DNA of 64,000 bases. Origin: Synechococcus sp. JA-2-3B'a(2-13) (GTDB lineage Bacteria; Cyanobacteriota; Cyanobacteriia; Thermostichales; Thermostichaceae). The stretch is from contig NC_007776.1 of NCBI RefSeq assembly GCF_000013225.1, positions 515,277 to 579,276 of the forward strand, read 5' to 3'. This document shows positions 37,596 to 46,211 of this stretch, piece after piece. The notes below the pieces were generated by a model, which saw nothing but the letters and a program-made list of their open reading frames with translations, did no database searches and was not told the DNA's origin. A program made the translations under genes and the position numbers. How positions within the stretch are numbered: the first letter of the stretch is position 1; each line of letters begins with the position of its first letter.

Positions 37596-38570
37596 CTATC
37601 GCTGCCCTTGCCAGCAAGCTCCCAAACTGGGGGCTTGTCCCACCTGCCAAAGGAACAGGCTTTCGGCCCCAAGGGGGTGAATACTCCAGGGATCCAGGCC
37701 AGACCCAAACCACCCGTAGGGATCGACGGCAGCCGGTTGGCCCGAGTTGGTGTTGTCGAAGCGACGTACCTCGAAATGGAGATGGGGCCCGCTGGCACAG
37801 CCGCTGTCTCCCGATAGGCCGATGACTGCTCCTGCGGCCACCACTTGCCCCTCCTGCACCCCGATTTGACTGAGGTGGGCGTAGAGGGTCTCCCAGCGGG
37901 GAAGTGCTCTCCCGTCTGTTCTCTCCCCCTCCGAGAGTTCTGGCTCGTGCAGAAGGCGCACCCGCAACCCCCTGACCAGCCGGCCCAAGCTGGGGCAAAA
38001 AAACTCCGGCTCCTCGCGGGCCAAGGTGACCCGTCCTGCGGCAGCGGCCAGGATCGGGGTGCCCACCGGCATCTCCCAGTCATAACCGGCATGGCCATCG
38101 CTTTTGCCACACGGGTGCAGCGGGTCGGGGATCCAAACCTGGCCTTGCCCACTCACAAACCGTCTGTTGCCATCCCTCTCCCCCAAAGGCAGATCATGGT
38201 CGAAGAGATTGGTGACGGGAAATTCTCCGACAAAGGGCTTGTGCAAAAACGGCCACTGGGGCGGCGGCGGATCCCCATAAGCAGAACGATATTTTTCCAG
38301 CTCCAGCCGATAGTCTTCCAGATCCTGACGCTGGGCGGGATCTTCCGTGTGCTGCTGCAACAGATCCACCAGCTGCAGGGCCTGAAGCCAGTCCTGGCGC
38401 TCCACAGCACGAGCCAGTTGGGCGTACACCCCCACCCGGGATCCCTGCGGCGAAGACGGGGAGGAGACCTGAGGAAAAACGGGCGATATGTTTACGAATT
38501 GATACAATAGACAGCAAAATATCAGCAGTGTCACCGTTAGCGGTGGTGACATCTCCGTCCAGAGGGCCAT
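37596..38570 (-). CDS. M23-family metallopeptidase (LytM-like)
   Basis: 324 residues. A membrane anchor or signal (LLIFCCLLYQFVNISPVF) is followed by a helical region and the M23 domain. Its first zinc ligands lie in HAGYDW and the catalytic pair in GPHLHFEV, with YAHLSQIGVQEGQVVAAGAVIG between. Such enzymes cleave peptidoglycan cross-links or serve as LytM regulators of amidases. ATG 38570 (or 38552) is chosen; the open frame continues antisense into cruF to 38924, which is not credible. It is divergent from cruF. Confidence 0.85.
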   Translation of the reverse strand: MALWTEMSPPLTVTLLIFCCLLYQFVNISPVFPQVSSPSSPQGSRVGVYAQLARAVERQDWLQALQLVDLLQQHTEDPAQRQDLEDYRLELEKYRSAYGDPPPPQWPFLHKPFVGEFPVTNLFDHDLPLGERDGNRRFVSGQGQVWIPDPLHPCGKSDGHAGYDWEMPVGTPILAAAAGRVTLAREEPEFFCPSLGRLVRGLRVRLLHEPELSEGERTDGRALPRWETLYAHLSQIGVQEGQVVAAGAVIGLSGDSGCASGPHLHFEVRRFDNTNSGQPAAVDPYGWFGSGLDPWSIHPLGAESLFLWQVGQAPSLGACWQGQR

Positions 38571-38712
38571 TCCAAGTAGGCCGGCCTGCAAGCAAGCGGG
38601 CTTGTTCTTGGCTTTAGGCTCTCTCTTGGGGCCATCCGCTTTTTCCCTCAGCCGCCGTATGGGTTGCAAGGAGACAGAGCGGCTTCGCTTAACCACTCTT
38701 CGGGAGTTTCTC

Positions 38713-39759
38713 ATGCGTTGGTTCTCGTCCTCTGGTGTTCTCGTCAGCCTGCCTTTCCAGTCTTCTGTTGGGCGAAGTGTTCTGCCCCTGTCTGGCTCGA
38801 TTTGGCAGCGGCTGGAGGCCTTAGCTCTGGGTTTGCACATTCTGTCTTTGCTTTTTGGGTTGGCAGGGTTGCTCTGGGTTGTACCCCATCCTGAGTGGGT
38901 GGCCAGTTTGCCCCCCATTGGCATTCAAGCTTTCTCCTTGAGCATGGGCAATGGCGGCGTGGCCTACATGGTGTTCGGTGCGCTGGCGGCAGCTCTGATG
39001 GGATCCCGGCTGTTGGGGGTGCGGCGCCTATTGATGTTTTTGATCCCGGCGGTGGGCATTTCCTTGGGCAGTGAGCTGTTGGGTACCAGCACTGGGATCC
39101 CCTTTGGCAACTATGGCTACCTGAGTGGGCTGGGCTACAAGATTGCCGGTTTGGTGCCTTTTACCATCCCTCTGTCTTGGTTTTATGTGGGGTTGTCATC
39201 CTACTTGTTGGCGCGTGTGGCTCTGCAAACCCAGCGCCACTGGTTGATCCACTTCGAGGCCATCATGTTGGGGGCCCTGCTGCTCACCGCCTGGGACTTC
39301 GTGCTGGATCCGGCCATGACCCGCGGCTTGATTCCCTTCTGGACGTGGTTTCAGCCGGGGCCCTTCTTCGGTATGCCGCTGCAAAACTTCGGTGGTTGGA
39401 TGCTGACTGGGGCTGCCTTCATGACGGTGGCCAATCTGCTGTGGGGCGAGGATCAACCCATCCTTGACCGCCGCCAGTTGGTGGGGCCGCTGGTGCTCTA
39501 TGTAGCTAATTTTGCTTTTGCCCTGCTGATGAGCCTGGGCTCCGGCATTGCTGCGCCGGCGGGGCTGGGCCTGTTGTTGGGGTTGGGGCCCGCTTTGGGG
39601 TTGTGGTGGAGTGCAGAGACTCCATCCCCCTATCGCGACCAGCCTGTGCCGCCTTCCCATCCTGAACAGGACTCCATCCCGCTATTGCAAACGGTCGAGG
39701 GAGAGGCAGGTCGGGACTGGGATACTTTGGAGGATCCCGGTTGGGTTGGCGCGAAGTAA
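38713..39759 (+). CDS. cruF: Gamma-carotene 1'-hydroxylase CruF
   Basis: 348 residues, about eight membrane helices. CruF adds water at C-1' of the carotenoid psi end in myxoxanthophyll synthesis. Typical blocks are GSELLGTSTGIPFGNYGY, LVPFTIPLSWFYVGL, LTAWDFVLDPAMT and FFGMPLQNFGGWMLTG. GGGAG precedes ATG 38713 by 7 nt; the frame is open from 38602 but overlaps the divergent M23 gene. The partner glycosyltransferase cruG, often adjacent elsewhere, is not here. Confidence 0.93.
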   Translation: MRWFSSSGVLVSLPFQSSVGRSVLPLSGSIWQRLEALALGLHILSLLFGLAGLLWVVPHPEWVASLPPIGIQAFSLSMGNGGVAYMVFGALAAALMGSRLLGVRRLLMFLIPAVGISLGSELLGTSTGIPFGNYGYLSGLGYKIAGLVPFTIPLSWFYVGLSSYLLARVALQTQRHWLIHFEAIMLGALLLTAWDFVLDPAMTRGLIPFWTWFQPGPFFGMPLQNFGGWMLTGAAFMTVANLLWGEDQPILDRRQLVGPLVLYVANFAFALLMSLGSGIAAPAGLGLLLGLGPALGLWWSAETPSPYRDQPVPPSHPEQDSIPLLQTVEGEAGRDWDTLEDPGWVGAK

Positions 39760-39805
39760 GCCGGCCCTAACCCTTCCTCGGCGAGATCCCCCAGTTGTCC
39801 AGGCC

Positions 39806-40846
39806 ATGAACTTTTGCAGCGACAATGTTACAGGCGCTTGTCCTGAGGTGATGGAAGCCCTGTTGGCCCTCAACCGGGGATCCGCCATGCCCTATGGAGG
39901 GGACGAATGCACAGCGCAGGTGCAAAGGCTGTTTGCCGAGATCTTCGAGCATGAAGTGGCAGTGTTTCCGGTGGCAACAGGATCTGCTGCCAATGCCCTG
40001 GCCCTTTCGGTGCTCACCCCGCCCTACGGGGCGATTTATTGCCATCCCGAGGCCCACATCAATCTGGACGAATGTGGAGCGCCAGAGCTGTTTACAGGTG
40101 GGGCCAAGTTGGTGGGGATCCCCGGAGAGCAAGGCCGTATCGACTGGGGCAACTTAAAAGCAGCCCTGGAGCGGGCGGGGTTTGGGGTGGTTCATCACGT
40201 GCAGCCTGCCTGCCTCAGCCTGACGCAAGCCACTGAGGCCGGCACCCTCTACTCCTTGGAGCAGCTTGGATCCCTGGCGGATTTGGCCCATCACTTTGGC
40301 CTCAAGGTGCATATGGATGGGGCTCGCTTCGCCAACGCCTTGGTCGGTTTGGGCTGCACCCCTGCCGAGATGACCTGGAAAGCGGGGGTGGATGTGCTGT
40401 CCTTTGGGGCCACCAAAAATGGGGCCTGGGCTGCGGAAGCGGTGGTGTTTTTTCATCCAGATCAGGTGGGCGATTTTGAGTTTCGTCGCAAGCGCAGTGG
40501 CCATCTGGTTTCGAAGATGCGCTTTTTGTCTGCCCAATTGCAGGCCTATCTCCAGGATGGGGTGTGGCTGCGCAATGCCCGCCATGCCAACGCGATGGCC
40601 CAACGGTTGGCCCAGGGACTGGGATCCCTGCCGGGAGCCAGGTTGGTATATCCCACCGAGGCCAATGAGGTTTTTATCGAGCTGCCGGAGCCGGTTCTCC
40701 AGGCCCTGGAGCAGGCGGGGTTTCGGTTTTACCGCTGGCTGGGGGAAGGTCACCACTTAATCCGCCTGGTGACGGCTTTTAACACTTTGCCCGCAGATGT
40801 CGAGCGCTTCTGCCAGGTGGCTCAGCAAGCCAGCCGTTTGCAATAG
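39806..40846 (+). CDS. ltaE: Low-specificity L-threonine aldolase
   Basis: 346 residues, PLP enzyme of fold type I that cleaves threonine or allo-threonine to glycine and acetaldehyde. The PLP Lys is in SFGATKNGA; the cofactor-binding Asp region is VHMDGARFANAL; FPVATGSAANALA binds phosphate. ATG 39806 starts MNFCSDNVTGACPEV, the family N-terminus. It lies 46 nt downstream of cruF, probably in the same transcript. Confidence 0.93.
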   Translation: MNFCSDNVTGACPEVMEALLALNRGSAMPYGGDECTAQVQRLFAEIFEHEVAVFPVATGSAANALALSVLTPPYGAIYCHPEAHINLDECGAPELFTGGAKLVGIPGEQGRIDWGNLKAALERAGFGVVHHVQPACLSLTQATEAGTLYSLEQLGSLADLAHHFGLKVHMDGARFANALVGLGCTPAEMTWKAGVDVLSFGATKNGAWAAEAVVFFHPDQVGDFEFRRKRSGHLVSKMRFLSAQLQAYLQDGVWLRNARHANAMAQRLAQGLGSLPGARLVYPTEANEVFIELPEPVLQALEQAGFRFYRWLGEGHHLIRLVTAFNTLPADVERFCQVAQQASRLQ

Positions 40847-40868
40847 GCGGACGGAGTCCTTGCAGCTG
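40847..40868 (+). repeat. GGA-loop hairpin repeat after ltaE
   Basis: GGC-GGAC-GGA-GTCC-TTGC directly after the ltaE stop; the AGC at the start is degenerate. Stem GGAC/GTCC. Confidence 0.7.
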
Positions 40869-40935
40869 ACCGGGGATCCCCCTGGCCAAAGGCCTGAGCA
40901 TCCCAAGGGATCCCTGAAGGCTGTTCATCGGCTGG

Positions 40936-41460
40936 TCAATCCTTAAAGTGGGTGCTGTCGCGACCGGGCTTTTTCTCCAAGCGAGGCGAGGCGGAAGTCG
41001 ATCCCGTTTTCTTCGAGTTGTCCTGTAGCAGACCAATCAGCAGGCAGGCCACCCCGAGGTTGATGGCCACATCCGCCACGTTGAATACCGGAAAGCGAAT
41101 CCAGATCAAATTGAAAAAGTCCACGACATAGCCGTTGACGAAGCGGTCGATGCCGTTCCCCACCGCTCCTGCCCACACCAAGCCATAGCCCGCCTGTTCC
41201 CAACGGCTCAGGATCCCGCCGCGGATGGCCAGCAGCCCCAATGCCAGCGCTACCCCCAACGAGATCCACTTCAAGAGCTCTGCCGAATCTTCAAACAGGC
41301 TCCAAGCAGCGCCGGTATTCTCCACGTAGGTGAGGTGAAACACCCCTGGCCACAGCTCAATCTCTGGCCCCGGCAGCAGCCGTTCCACTGCCCAGTGCTT
41401 GGTCGCCTGATCCAAGATCACCCCCAGGATCCCGGCCAGCCAAAAGCCTTTGTTTTTCAT
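40936..41460 (-). CDS. lspA: Lipoprotein signal peptidase (signal peptidase II)
   Basis: 174 residues with four membrane helices. It removes the signal peptide of diacylglyceryl-modified prolipoproteins. The two catalytic Asp are in GNGIDRF and FNVADVAI; DQATKHW and ENTGAAWSLF are the other conserved blocks. The C-terminal 25 residues are a polar tail. It is convergent with ltaE. Confidence 0.96.
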   Translation of the reverse strand: MKNKGFWLAGILGVILDQATKHWAVERLLPGPEIELWPGVFHLTYVENTGAAWSLFEDSAELLKWISLGVALALGLLAIRGGILSRWEQAGYGLVWAGAVGNGIDRFVNGYVVDFFNLIWIRFPVFNVADVAINLGVACLLIGLLQDNSKKTGSTSASPRLEKKPGRDSTHFKD

Positions 41461-41663
41461 GTCGTCTTGGCCTCAATCACGTCCACCGGCAAGAGCGCCC
41501 CGATGAGCACTTTTCCCATCCTGACATGCTGCTCTTCTGCCGGCTCATTGCCCAGAAGCTCAAGGGCGGAGCCTTGGATCCAAGGTTGGGCCTGCGGCGG
41601 GATCCAACACCGGTGAGCGGCCTCAGAAGCGATTGGCCGCCTCTGGCTTGAGAGGAGCAGCAA

Positions 41664-41694
41664 GAAAACCGTCCAGCTTAGGCAACTGGACGGG
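41664..41694 (-). terminator. Rho-independent terminator
   Basis: Minus strand: CCGTCCAG (from 41693) pairs with CTGGACGG (to 41669) across a 9-nt loop, followed by TTTT. It lies 27 nt after the stop of the 74-residue gene and separates it from lspA. Confidence 0.8.
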
Positions 41695-41720
41695 GATCCC
41701 CTGGGGGTGGACAGGATTGG

Positions 41721-41945
41721 CTACCGACCCTGCTGCTCCAGGGATCGGCGCAATTCGCTGGCCATCTGCATGAACTCTTGCGGGTTGCCCGCCTTGCCGT
41801 AGGAAGAGCGATCCTGAACCTTTTTGCCGCTGCCTTGGCGGGTGCGGGTGTTGAGCAAAGCGCTGGCCATTTCCATGAACTTGGCAGGATTTCCCTCGCT
41901 GCTGCCCCGCACGAGAGGGGCGCGTCCGGCACGAGTGACAGCCAT
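41721..41945 (-). CDS. 74-residue protein with duplicated motif
   Basis: ATG 41945 has GAGG 5 nt upstream and a good terminator follows the gene, so I regard it as real. Two repeats, NPAKFMEMASALLN and NPQEFMQMASELRRS, are separated by a basic linker (SGKKVQDRSSYGKA). The protein is basic and presumably binds nucleic acid or another protein through amphipathic helices. I do not recognise a family. Confidence 0.7.
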   Translation of the reverse strand: MAVTRAGRAPLVRGSSEGNPAKFMEMASALLNTRTRQGSGKKVQDRSSYGKAGNPQEFMQMASELRRSLEQQGR

Positions 41946-42100
41946 AGATACCTCAATTTCAGAAATGAAATGCTTGTTACATTTTCTCACAAGGGCTCTG
42001 CGATCAACCAGGGCCAGCGTTTCCTTGCTGTTACAGCGACTCCGGCCAATGCTTGGGGATCCCTCCAAGTGCAAACCTTGCATGAGGCTGGAAAGAGCCA

Positions 42101-42904
42101 TCAGCGAGTCGTGGTTTTCTCTTGGGTCAAGTGATGGATCAGCCAAATAGGGAGCACCGTCAGGCCGATCACCCCCAGAGCCACCACGCTGATCACCAGG
42201 CGCTGCCGAGGCTTGGTGAGCTGGCTGAACACCCAAATCGGCAGGGTTTGCTGCTGGCCAGCGGTGAAGGTGGTGACGATGATTTCATCGAAAGACAGGG
42301 CAAACGCCAGCAGGGATCCCGCCAATAGGGCCGAGGCCAGTTCGGGCAGAAGGATGTACCGAAAGGTTTGCAGAGGATTGGCCCCCAAGTCGGCAGAAGC
42401 CTCCAGTTGAGAGCGTCCCATGCGGCGAAACCGGGCCAGCACGTTGTTGTACACCACCACCAGGCAAAAGGTGGCATGGCCGATAACAATTGTCCAAAAG
42501 CTGAAAGGGATATGCAGCAAATGGATCGCCGAGCGCAAGGCGATCCCGGAGACAATGCCCGGCAAGGCGATGGGCAGCAACACCAAAAACGAGATCGTCT
42601 CGCGGCCAAAAAATCGGCTGCGATAGACTGCTGCTGCCGCCAGGGATCCCAGCACCACCGCCACTCCGGTAGCCAGCACAGCCACCCGCAAAGACAAAAA
42701 CAAGGCCCGCCAAATATCGGCCCGCCCCCAGGCCACGGCAAACCAACGCCAGGTCAGCCCCGGCAAAGGGAAGCGCAAAGTCGCCTCATCGGGGCTAAAG
42801 GCGTAAAGGACGATCACCAGCAGAGGAAGATGGAGAAAGAGCAGCACCCCCAGCGAGAACAGGATCCAAAGCCATTGGCCGATGGGAAAAGGGCGAATCG
42901 GCAT
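42101..42904 (-). CDS. potC: Polyamine-type ABC transporter permease (PotC-like)
   Basis: 267 residues with six predicted membrane helices. The EAA loop RRMGRSQLEASADLGANPLQTFRYILLPEL marks an ABC importer permease that contacts the ATPase; FALSFDEIIVTTFTAG is typical of PotC. No other pot gene adjoins it; the binding protein at 1671 is the only other candidate in the window, and the split arrangement is common in cyanobacteria. Polyamine specificity is inferred. Confidence 0.9.
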   Translation of the reverse strand: MPIRPFPIGQWLWILFSLGVLLFLHLPLLVIVLYAFSPDEATLRFPLPGLTWRWFAVAWGRADIWRALFLSLRVAVLATGVAVVLGSLAAAAVYRSRFFGRETISFLVLLPIALPGIVSGIALRSAIHLLHIPFSFWTIVIGHATFCLVVVYNNVLARFRRMGRSQLEASADLGANPLQTFRYILLPELASALLAGSLLAFALSFDEIIVTTFTAGQQQTLPIWVFSQLTKPRQRLVISVVALGVIGLTVLPIWLIHHLTQEKTTTR

Positions 42905-43070
42905 GGATGAGGGAGAATACAGAGCCGGATGGGGAACAGTCTACAGGTAGAGAAATGGTCTGTGAAATAGCCTTGTAGGGAAGCAGCTTTTGGCAAGGAC
43001 TTTAGATTGCTTGGCTGACTCTGGAGCTCCAGTCGAGCAGAGTATCCCAAACCCAGATTAAACTCGCAGC

Positions 43071-43685
43071 ATGATCGCGTTTTTAAGCGGCCACCTTGTG
43101 GCCATCGAATGGGGAGAGCGCAGCAGCCTCACCGTTGAGGTGCAGGGGATCGGCTATCGCGTCAAGGCCCCAGGACGTTTTCTCAAGCAACTGCCCGCAG
43201 TGGGGGAGCCCGTCCGGGTGTTCACCCATTTGGTGGTGCGAGAGACCGAGCTGGTGTTGTACGGGTTTGGCTCGCCAGCCGAGCGCGATTTGTTTGTGGA
43301 ACTCATCAAAGTCTCAGGGGTGGGGCCGGCTTTGGGCTTGGCCCTGCTGAATACCTTCGGCCTGCCGGAGCTGGTGCAGGCGGTGGTGACCGAAAATGTG
43401 CGCCTGCTCTCCCTCACGCCGGGGGTAGGCCATAAAACGGCCCAACGGCTGGCCTTGGAGCTGAAAACCAAGCTGGCCCACTGGCGACAGGGGATGGGGG
43501 TTGCGGATCAACCCTTGGCCGGGGGGCCGCCCATGCCCATCCGAGAAGAGGTGGAAATGGCCTTACTGGCCCTGGGCTACAGCACTCAGGAAATTCAGGC
43601 TGCCTTGCAAGCTCTGCCCACCCACCCCCGCCCAACGGAAGACTGGCTGCGGGATGCCATCACCTACCTGAGCCAGCAGCCATGA
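43071..43685 (+). CDS. ruvA: Holliday junction DNA helicase subunit RuvA
   Basis: 204 residues. Binds four-way junctions and recruits RuvB for branch migration. Domain I starts MIAFLSGHLVAIEW; helix-hairpin-helix motifs are LIKVSGVGPALGLALL and LLSLTPGVGHKTAQRLALEL; domain III (EEVEMALLALGYSTQEIQAAL) contacts RuvB. The stop overlaps the nadD start (ATGA), indicating coupled translation. ruvB is not nearby, as usual in cyanobacteria. Confidence 0.96.
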   Translation: MIAFLSGHLVAIEWGERSSLTVEVQGIGYRVKAPGRFLKQLPAVGEPVRVFTHLVVRETELVLYGFGSPAERDLFVELIKVSGVGPALGLALLNTFGLPELVQAVVTENVRLLSLTPGVGHKTAQRLALELKTKLAHWRQGMGVADQPLAGGPPMPIREEVEMALLALGYSTQEIQAALQALPTHPRPTEDWLRDAITYLSQQP

Positions 43686-44290
43686 AGCACCGCCGCATTG
43701 CCATTCTGGGTGGAACCTTCAACCCTGTACACCACGGCCATTTGATCATGGCAGAACAAGCTCTTTGGCAGTTTGACCTGGATCAGGTGCTGTGGATGCC
43801 GGCAGGGGATCCCCCCCACAAGCCTCTGGCCCCTGGCGCCAGCAAAGCCGACCGCTTGGCGATGGTCAAGCTGGCCATTGCCGACCACGAGCGCTTCGCC
43901 TGCTCAGAGCTGGAGATCCGCCGTTCGGGGCGCTCCTACACCATCGAGACACTGCGCACCCTCATCCAGGAGCAACCCAATACCCAGTGGTACTGGATCA
44001 TCGGCGTGGATGCTCTGCGGGACCTGCCCCAGTGGTATCAAGCGGAAGAACTGGCCCGCCTCTGCCATTGGATTGTTGCCCCACGGGTGGATGCCGGCGA
44101 TGCCGCCCAGGTGCTGCAGGCGGTGGCCGCAAAGCTGCCCATCCAAGCCCAAATCCTGGAAGCCCCTACCCTGACGCTCTCTTCCACCTACCTGCGACAG
44201 CAAATCCAAAAGGGAGGGTCTATCCGCTACCTGGTGCCCCCTGCTGTGGAGCACTATATCCGTCAGCACCGCCTCTATCTGCAGCCCTAA
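43682..44290 (+). CDS. nadD: Nicotinate-nucleotide adenylyltransferase
   Basis: 202 residues. Transfers AMP to nicotinate mononucleotide in NAD synthesis. The nucleotidyltransferase motif GGTFNPVHHGHL and the C-terminal STYLRQQI (ISxTxIR equivalent) are present. It overlaps ruvA by 4 nt. A GC hairpin follows 9 nt after the stop. Confidence 0.95.
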   Translation: MKHRRIAILGGTFNPVHHGHLIMAEQALWQFDLDQVLWMPAGDPPHKPLAPGASKADRLAMVKLAIADHERFACSELEIRRSGRSYTIETLRTLIQEQPNTQWYWIIGVDALRDLPQWYQAEELARLCHWIVAPRVDAGDAAQVLQAVAAKLPIQAQILEAPTLTLSSTYLRQQIQKGGSIRYLVPPAVEHYIRQHRLYLQP

Positions 44291-44299
44291 AGGAAAAAA

Positions 44300-44315
44300 G
44301 GGGGCGGATCCCCCC
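44300..44315. terminator. GC hairpin after nadD
   Basis: GGGGG (44300-44304) pairs with CCCCC (44310-44314). It has a run of six A before it, so on the minus strand it reads as hairpin plus TTTTTT; on the plus strand only TCT follows. It may insulate nadD from the adjacent IS in either direction. Confidence 0.4.
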
Positions 44316-44329
44316 TCTAGAATCACCAA

Positions 44330-45610
44330 ATTTTCGGGCTGGAGGCCCGCACCATAGCCGCAGGCTTGGTGTCGGGAGGAAAGCCCGCCTCCATATAGGT
44401 TTGCTGGTCAAAGCCTGGATGAGCTACAATAAGCCCATGAGCCAGACTATATCCGTACGTTGCAAGCTGATAGTCCCACAAGAGTTGCGTCAAGAAATTG
44501 ACCGCACCTTGCAGAGATTTGCTGACGCTTGTAACCAGATCTTGGATACCGCCAAGCGCGAGAAGTGCTGGAACACCGCCAAGCTGCACCACTTGGTCTA
44601 TCGACCGGTAAGAGCAGCAACGGGGCTGAAAGCCAACCACGTCTGTCAGGCGCTCCGTCGGGTGATTAGCAACGCCAAGGCGGTGAAGCAAGTCCACAGG
44701 TTCCGCCCCACCAGTCTGACTTTGGACGCTCGTACTTTTAAGTACCGAGAGTCCGACCAAACCGTGGGCGTGACCCTGATGAGCGGACGGGTTTGGCTCA
44801 AGCTCAAGATTGGCGGCTATCAAATCGCTTTGCTGCGGGGGCAGAAGCCGACAAGCGCAACCCTGTCCAAGACCAAGCAAGGGGACTACTACATCAACAT
44901 CGCTGTTGAGCTGGATACTCCCCCGACTGGCAAAACTCCAAAGGTAATCGGAGTTGACTTGGGCAGGCGGGATATCGCCACCGCTAGCAACGGACGCTCT
45001 TGGAGTGGAGAGCACATCCAGGCCGTCCGTGACCGGTTCAGCCGTGTACGCGCCAAGGTTCAATCCAAACGCACTCGCAGCTCTAGGAGACTGCTGAGAA
45101 GGCTCTCTGGGAGAGAACGGCGCTACCAGACATGGCTGAACCATAACATCAGCAAAACCTTGGTCAGGGATGCCCAGGCTATTGGTGCGGCACTGGCTTT
45201 TGAAGACTTGACAGGCATCAGAGATTGCCTGAATCAGAAGTCTCGAAGTAAGGCTGAGCGGCGCAGGACTAACAACTGGGCGTTCTACCAGCTCAGGATG
45301 TTTGTAGCCTACAAGGCTGCCATTGCCGGAGTGCCTGTGGTGCTGGTGCCGCCTGCCTACACCAGTCAGACCTGCCACAAATGCCTGCACATCCACCCTG
45401 AGCGGGGTAAGTCCTACCGCAATGGCAAGTCGTTCAAGTGTGGACACTGCGGGTGGGAAGGGGATGCTGACCATAACGCTGCTCAAGTAATCTCTCTCCT
45501 TGGGGCGACTGTAAACTCGCCTGAAATTCCGAAACTTAGCTGTCCTCTGGGGCCGCTAGGGATTGGGATAAAGCTCGCACCCTGCACATAGCGCGGGTGT
45601 CGGGTAGTTT
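44330..45610 (+). mobile_element. tnpB-only IS element (copy 3, different subgroup)
   Basis: Limits are approximate. Left and right flanks share CATAGC...GGTGTCGGG (44353-44380 and 45586-45604) and a GGGC-TGGA-GCCC hairpin is near 44335, as expected for subterminal structures. GGATCC is absent from 44313 to 46225. No TnpA gene is present. Confidence 0.6.
44437..45591 (+). CDS. tnpB: TnpB-family nuclease (OrfB, third type)
   Basis: 384 residues. RuvC-I Asp in IGVDLGRRDIATAS, RuvC-II Glu in AFEDLTGIRD, zinc ribbon CHKCLHI...CGHCGW, and RuvC-III Asp in GDADHNAAQVI are all present, so it looks intact. It is more similar in layout to the MSQTISVRCKL-type proteins of IS1341-like elements than to the other two TnpB here. 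ATG 44437 is taken; an ATG at 44419 is in frame. Confidence 0.92.
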   Translation: MSQTISVRCKLIVPQELRQEIDRTLQRFADACNQILDTAKREKCWNTAKLHHLVYRPVRAATGLKANHVCQALRRVISNAKAVKQVHRFRPTSLTLDARTFKYRESDQTVGVTLMSGRVWLKLKIGGYQIALLRGQKPTSATLSKTKQGDYYINIAVELDTPPTGKTPKVIGVDLGRRDIATASNGRSWSGEHIQAVRDRFSRVRAKVQSKRTRSSRRLLRRLSGRERRYQTWLNHNISKTLVRDAQAIGAALAFEDLTGIRDCLNQKSRSKAERRRTNNWAFYQLRMFVAYKAAIAGVPVVLVPPAYTSQTCHKCLHIHPERGKSYRNGKSFKCGHCGWEGDADHNAAQVISLLGATVNSPEIPKLSCPLGPLGIGIKLAPCT

Positions 45611-45762
45611 ACCAAACAGCTTAAGACCTGCCATACGCCACAGCCTCTCCCCGGAAGAGGGAAAGGCTGGAACTGGGTTGGGAAGTAAACTGCTTTTCTG
45701 GTACTCTGGAATACTTGTGCTCTGTGGGCAGTTGAGAGTGGGGTTGCGGCCAGGTGCCCCCA

Positions 45763-46011
45763 TCAGTAGGCTAAGCCCATGCTGCGGGTGGTTTCGGGGC
45801 CAAGGTAGACTCGGATGCTCAGAAAATCGGTGGGACAAGCGGTTTCACAGCGTTTGCAGCCAACGCAGTCTTCGGTGCGGGGAGCGGCAGCGATCATGCC
45901 AGCCTTGTTGTTCCCCTTCCAGGGCACCATCTCCAACACGTCGGTGGGACAAGCCCGCACACACTGAGTGCAGCCGATGCAGGTGTCGTAGATCTTGACC
46001 GAGTGAGCCAT
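45763..46011 (-). CDS. psaC: Photosystem I iron-sulfur centre subunit PsaC
   Basis: 82 residues. Carries clusters FA and FB at the stromal side of photosystem I and passes electrons to ferredoxin. Both CxxCxxCxxxCP motifs are intact ([12 protein letters not shown] and [12 protein letters not shown]). Canonical PsaC is 81 residues with VPWDGCKA in the loop between clusters; here the loop is [11 protein letters not shown], one residue longer and without the non-ligand Cys. GGAG lies 8 nt before the ATG. Monocistronic. Confidence 0.97.
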   Translation of the reverse strand: MAHSVKIYDTCIGCTQCVRACPTDVLEMVPWKGNNKAGMIAAAPRTEDCVGCKRCETACPTDFLSIRVYLGPETTRSMGLAY

Positions 46012-46211
46012 TAGCGTTCTCCAGTCGAGCAGGTTGAAACGTTAAAAAAAGGTTTACCGAATCCGCAGGGCAGCAGCATCGCTGCGCAAGTGCCCTCAGT
46101 GTACAGTAGTCCTGGGAAGCCTCCAAAATCTCCGATCCAAATGTTCAAACAAATTTACATCCGGTGGGCCAATGGGAAGGTTGCTGGGGTTGGGCTAGGA
46201 TCGGCCTGAAG

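Noticed and set aside
37570-37600. GCGCGGAGCGGATGTCC as a further hairpin-repeat copy
   Set aside because: It shares only CGCGGAGCG and lacks the AGCGG and CTT flanks.
41457-41663. Minus-strand frame whose TGA overlaps the lspA ATG
   Set aside because: It starts just downstream of a terminator, has no clear ribosome-binding site and no recognisable sequence. A leaderless lspA upstream region is simpler.
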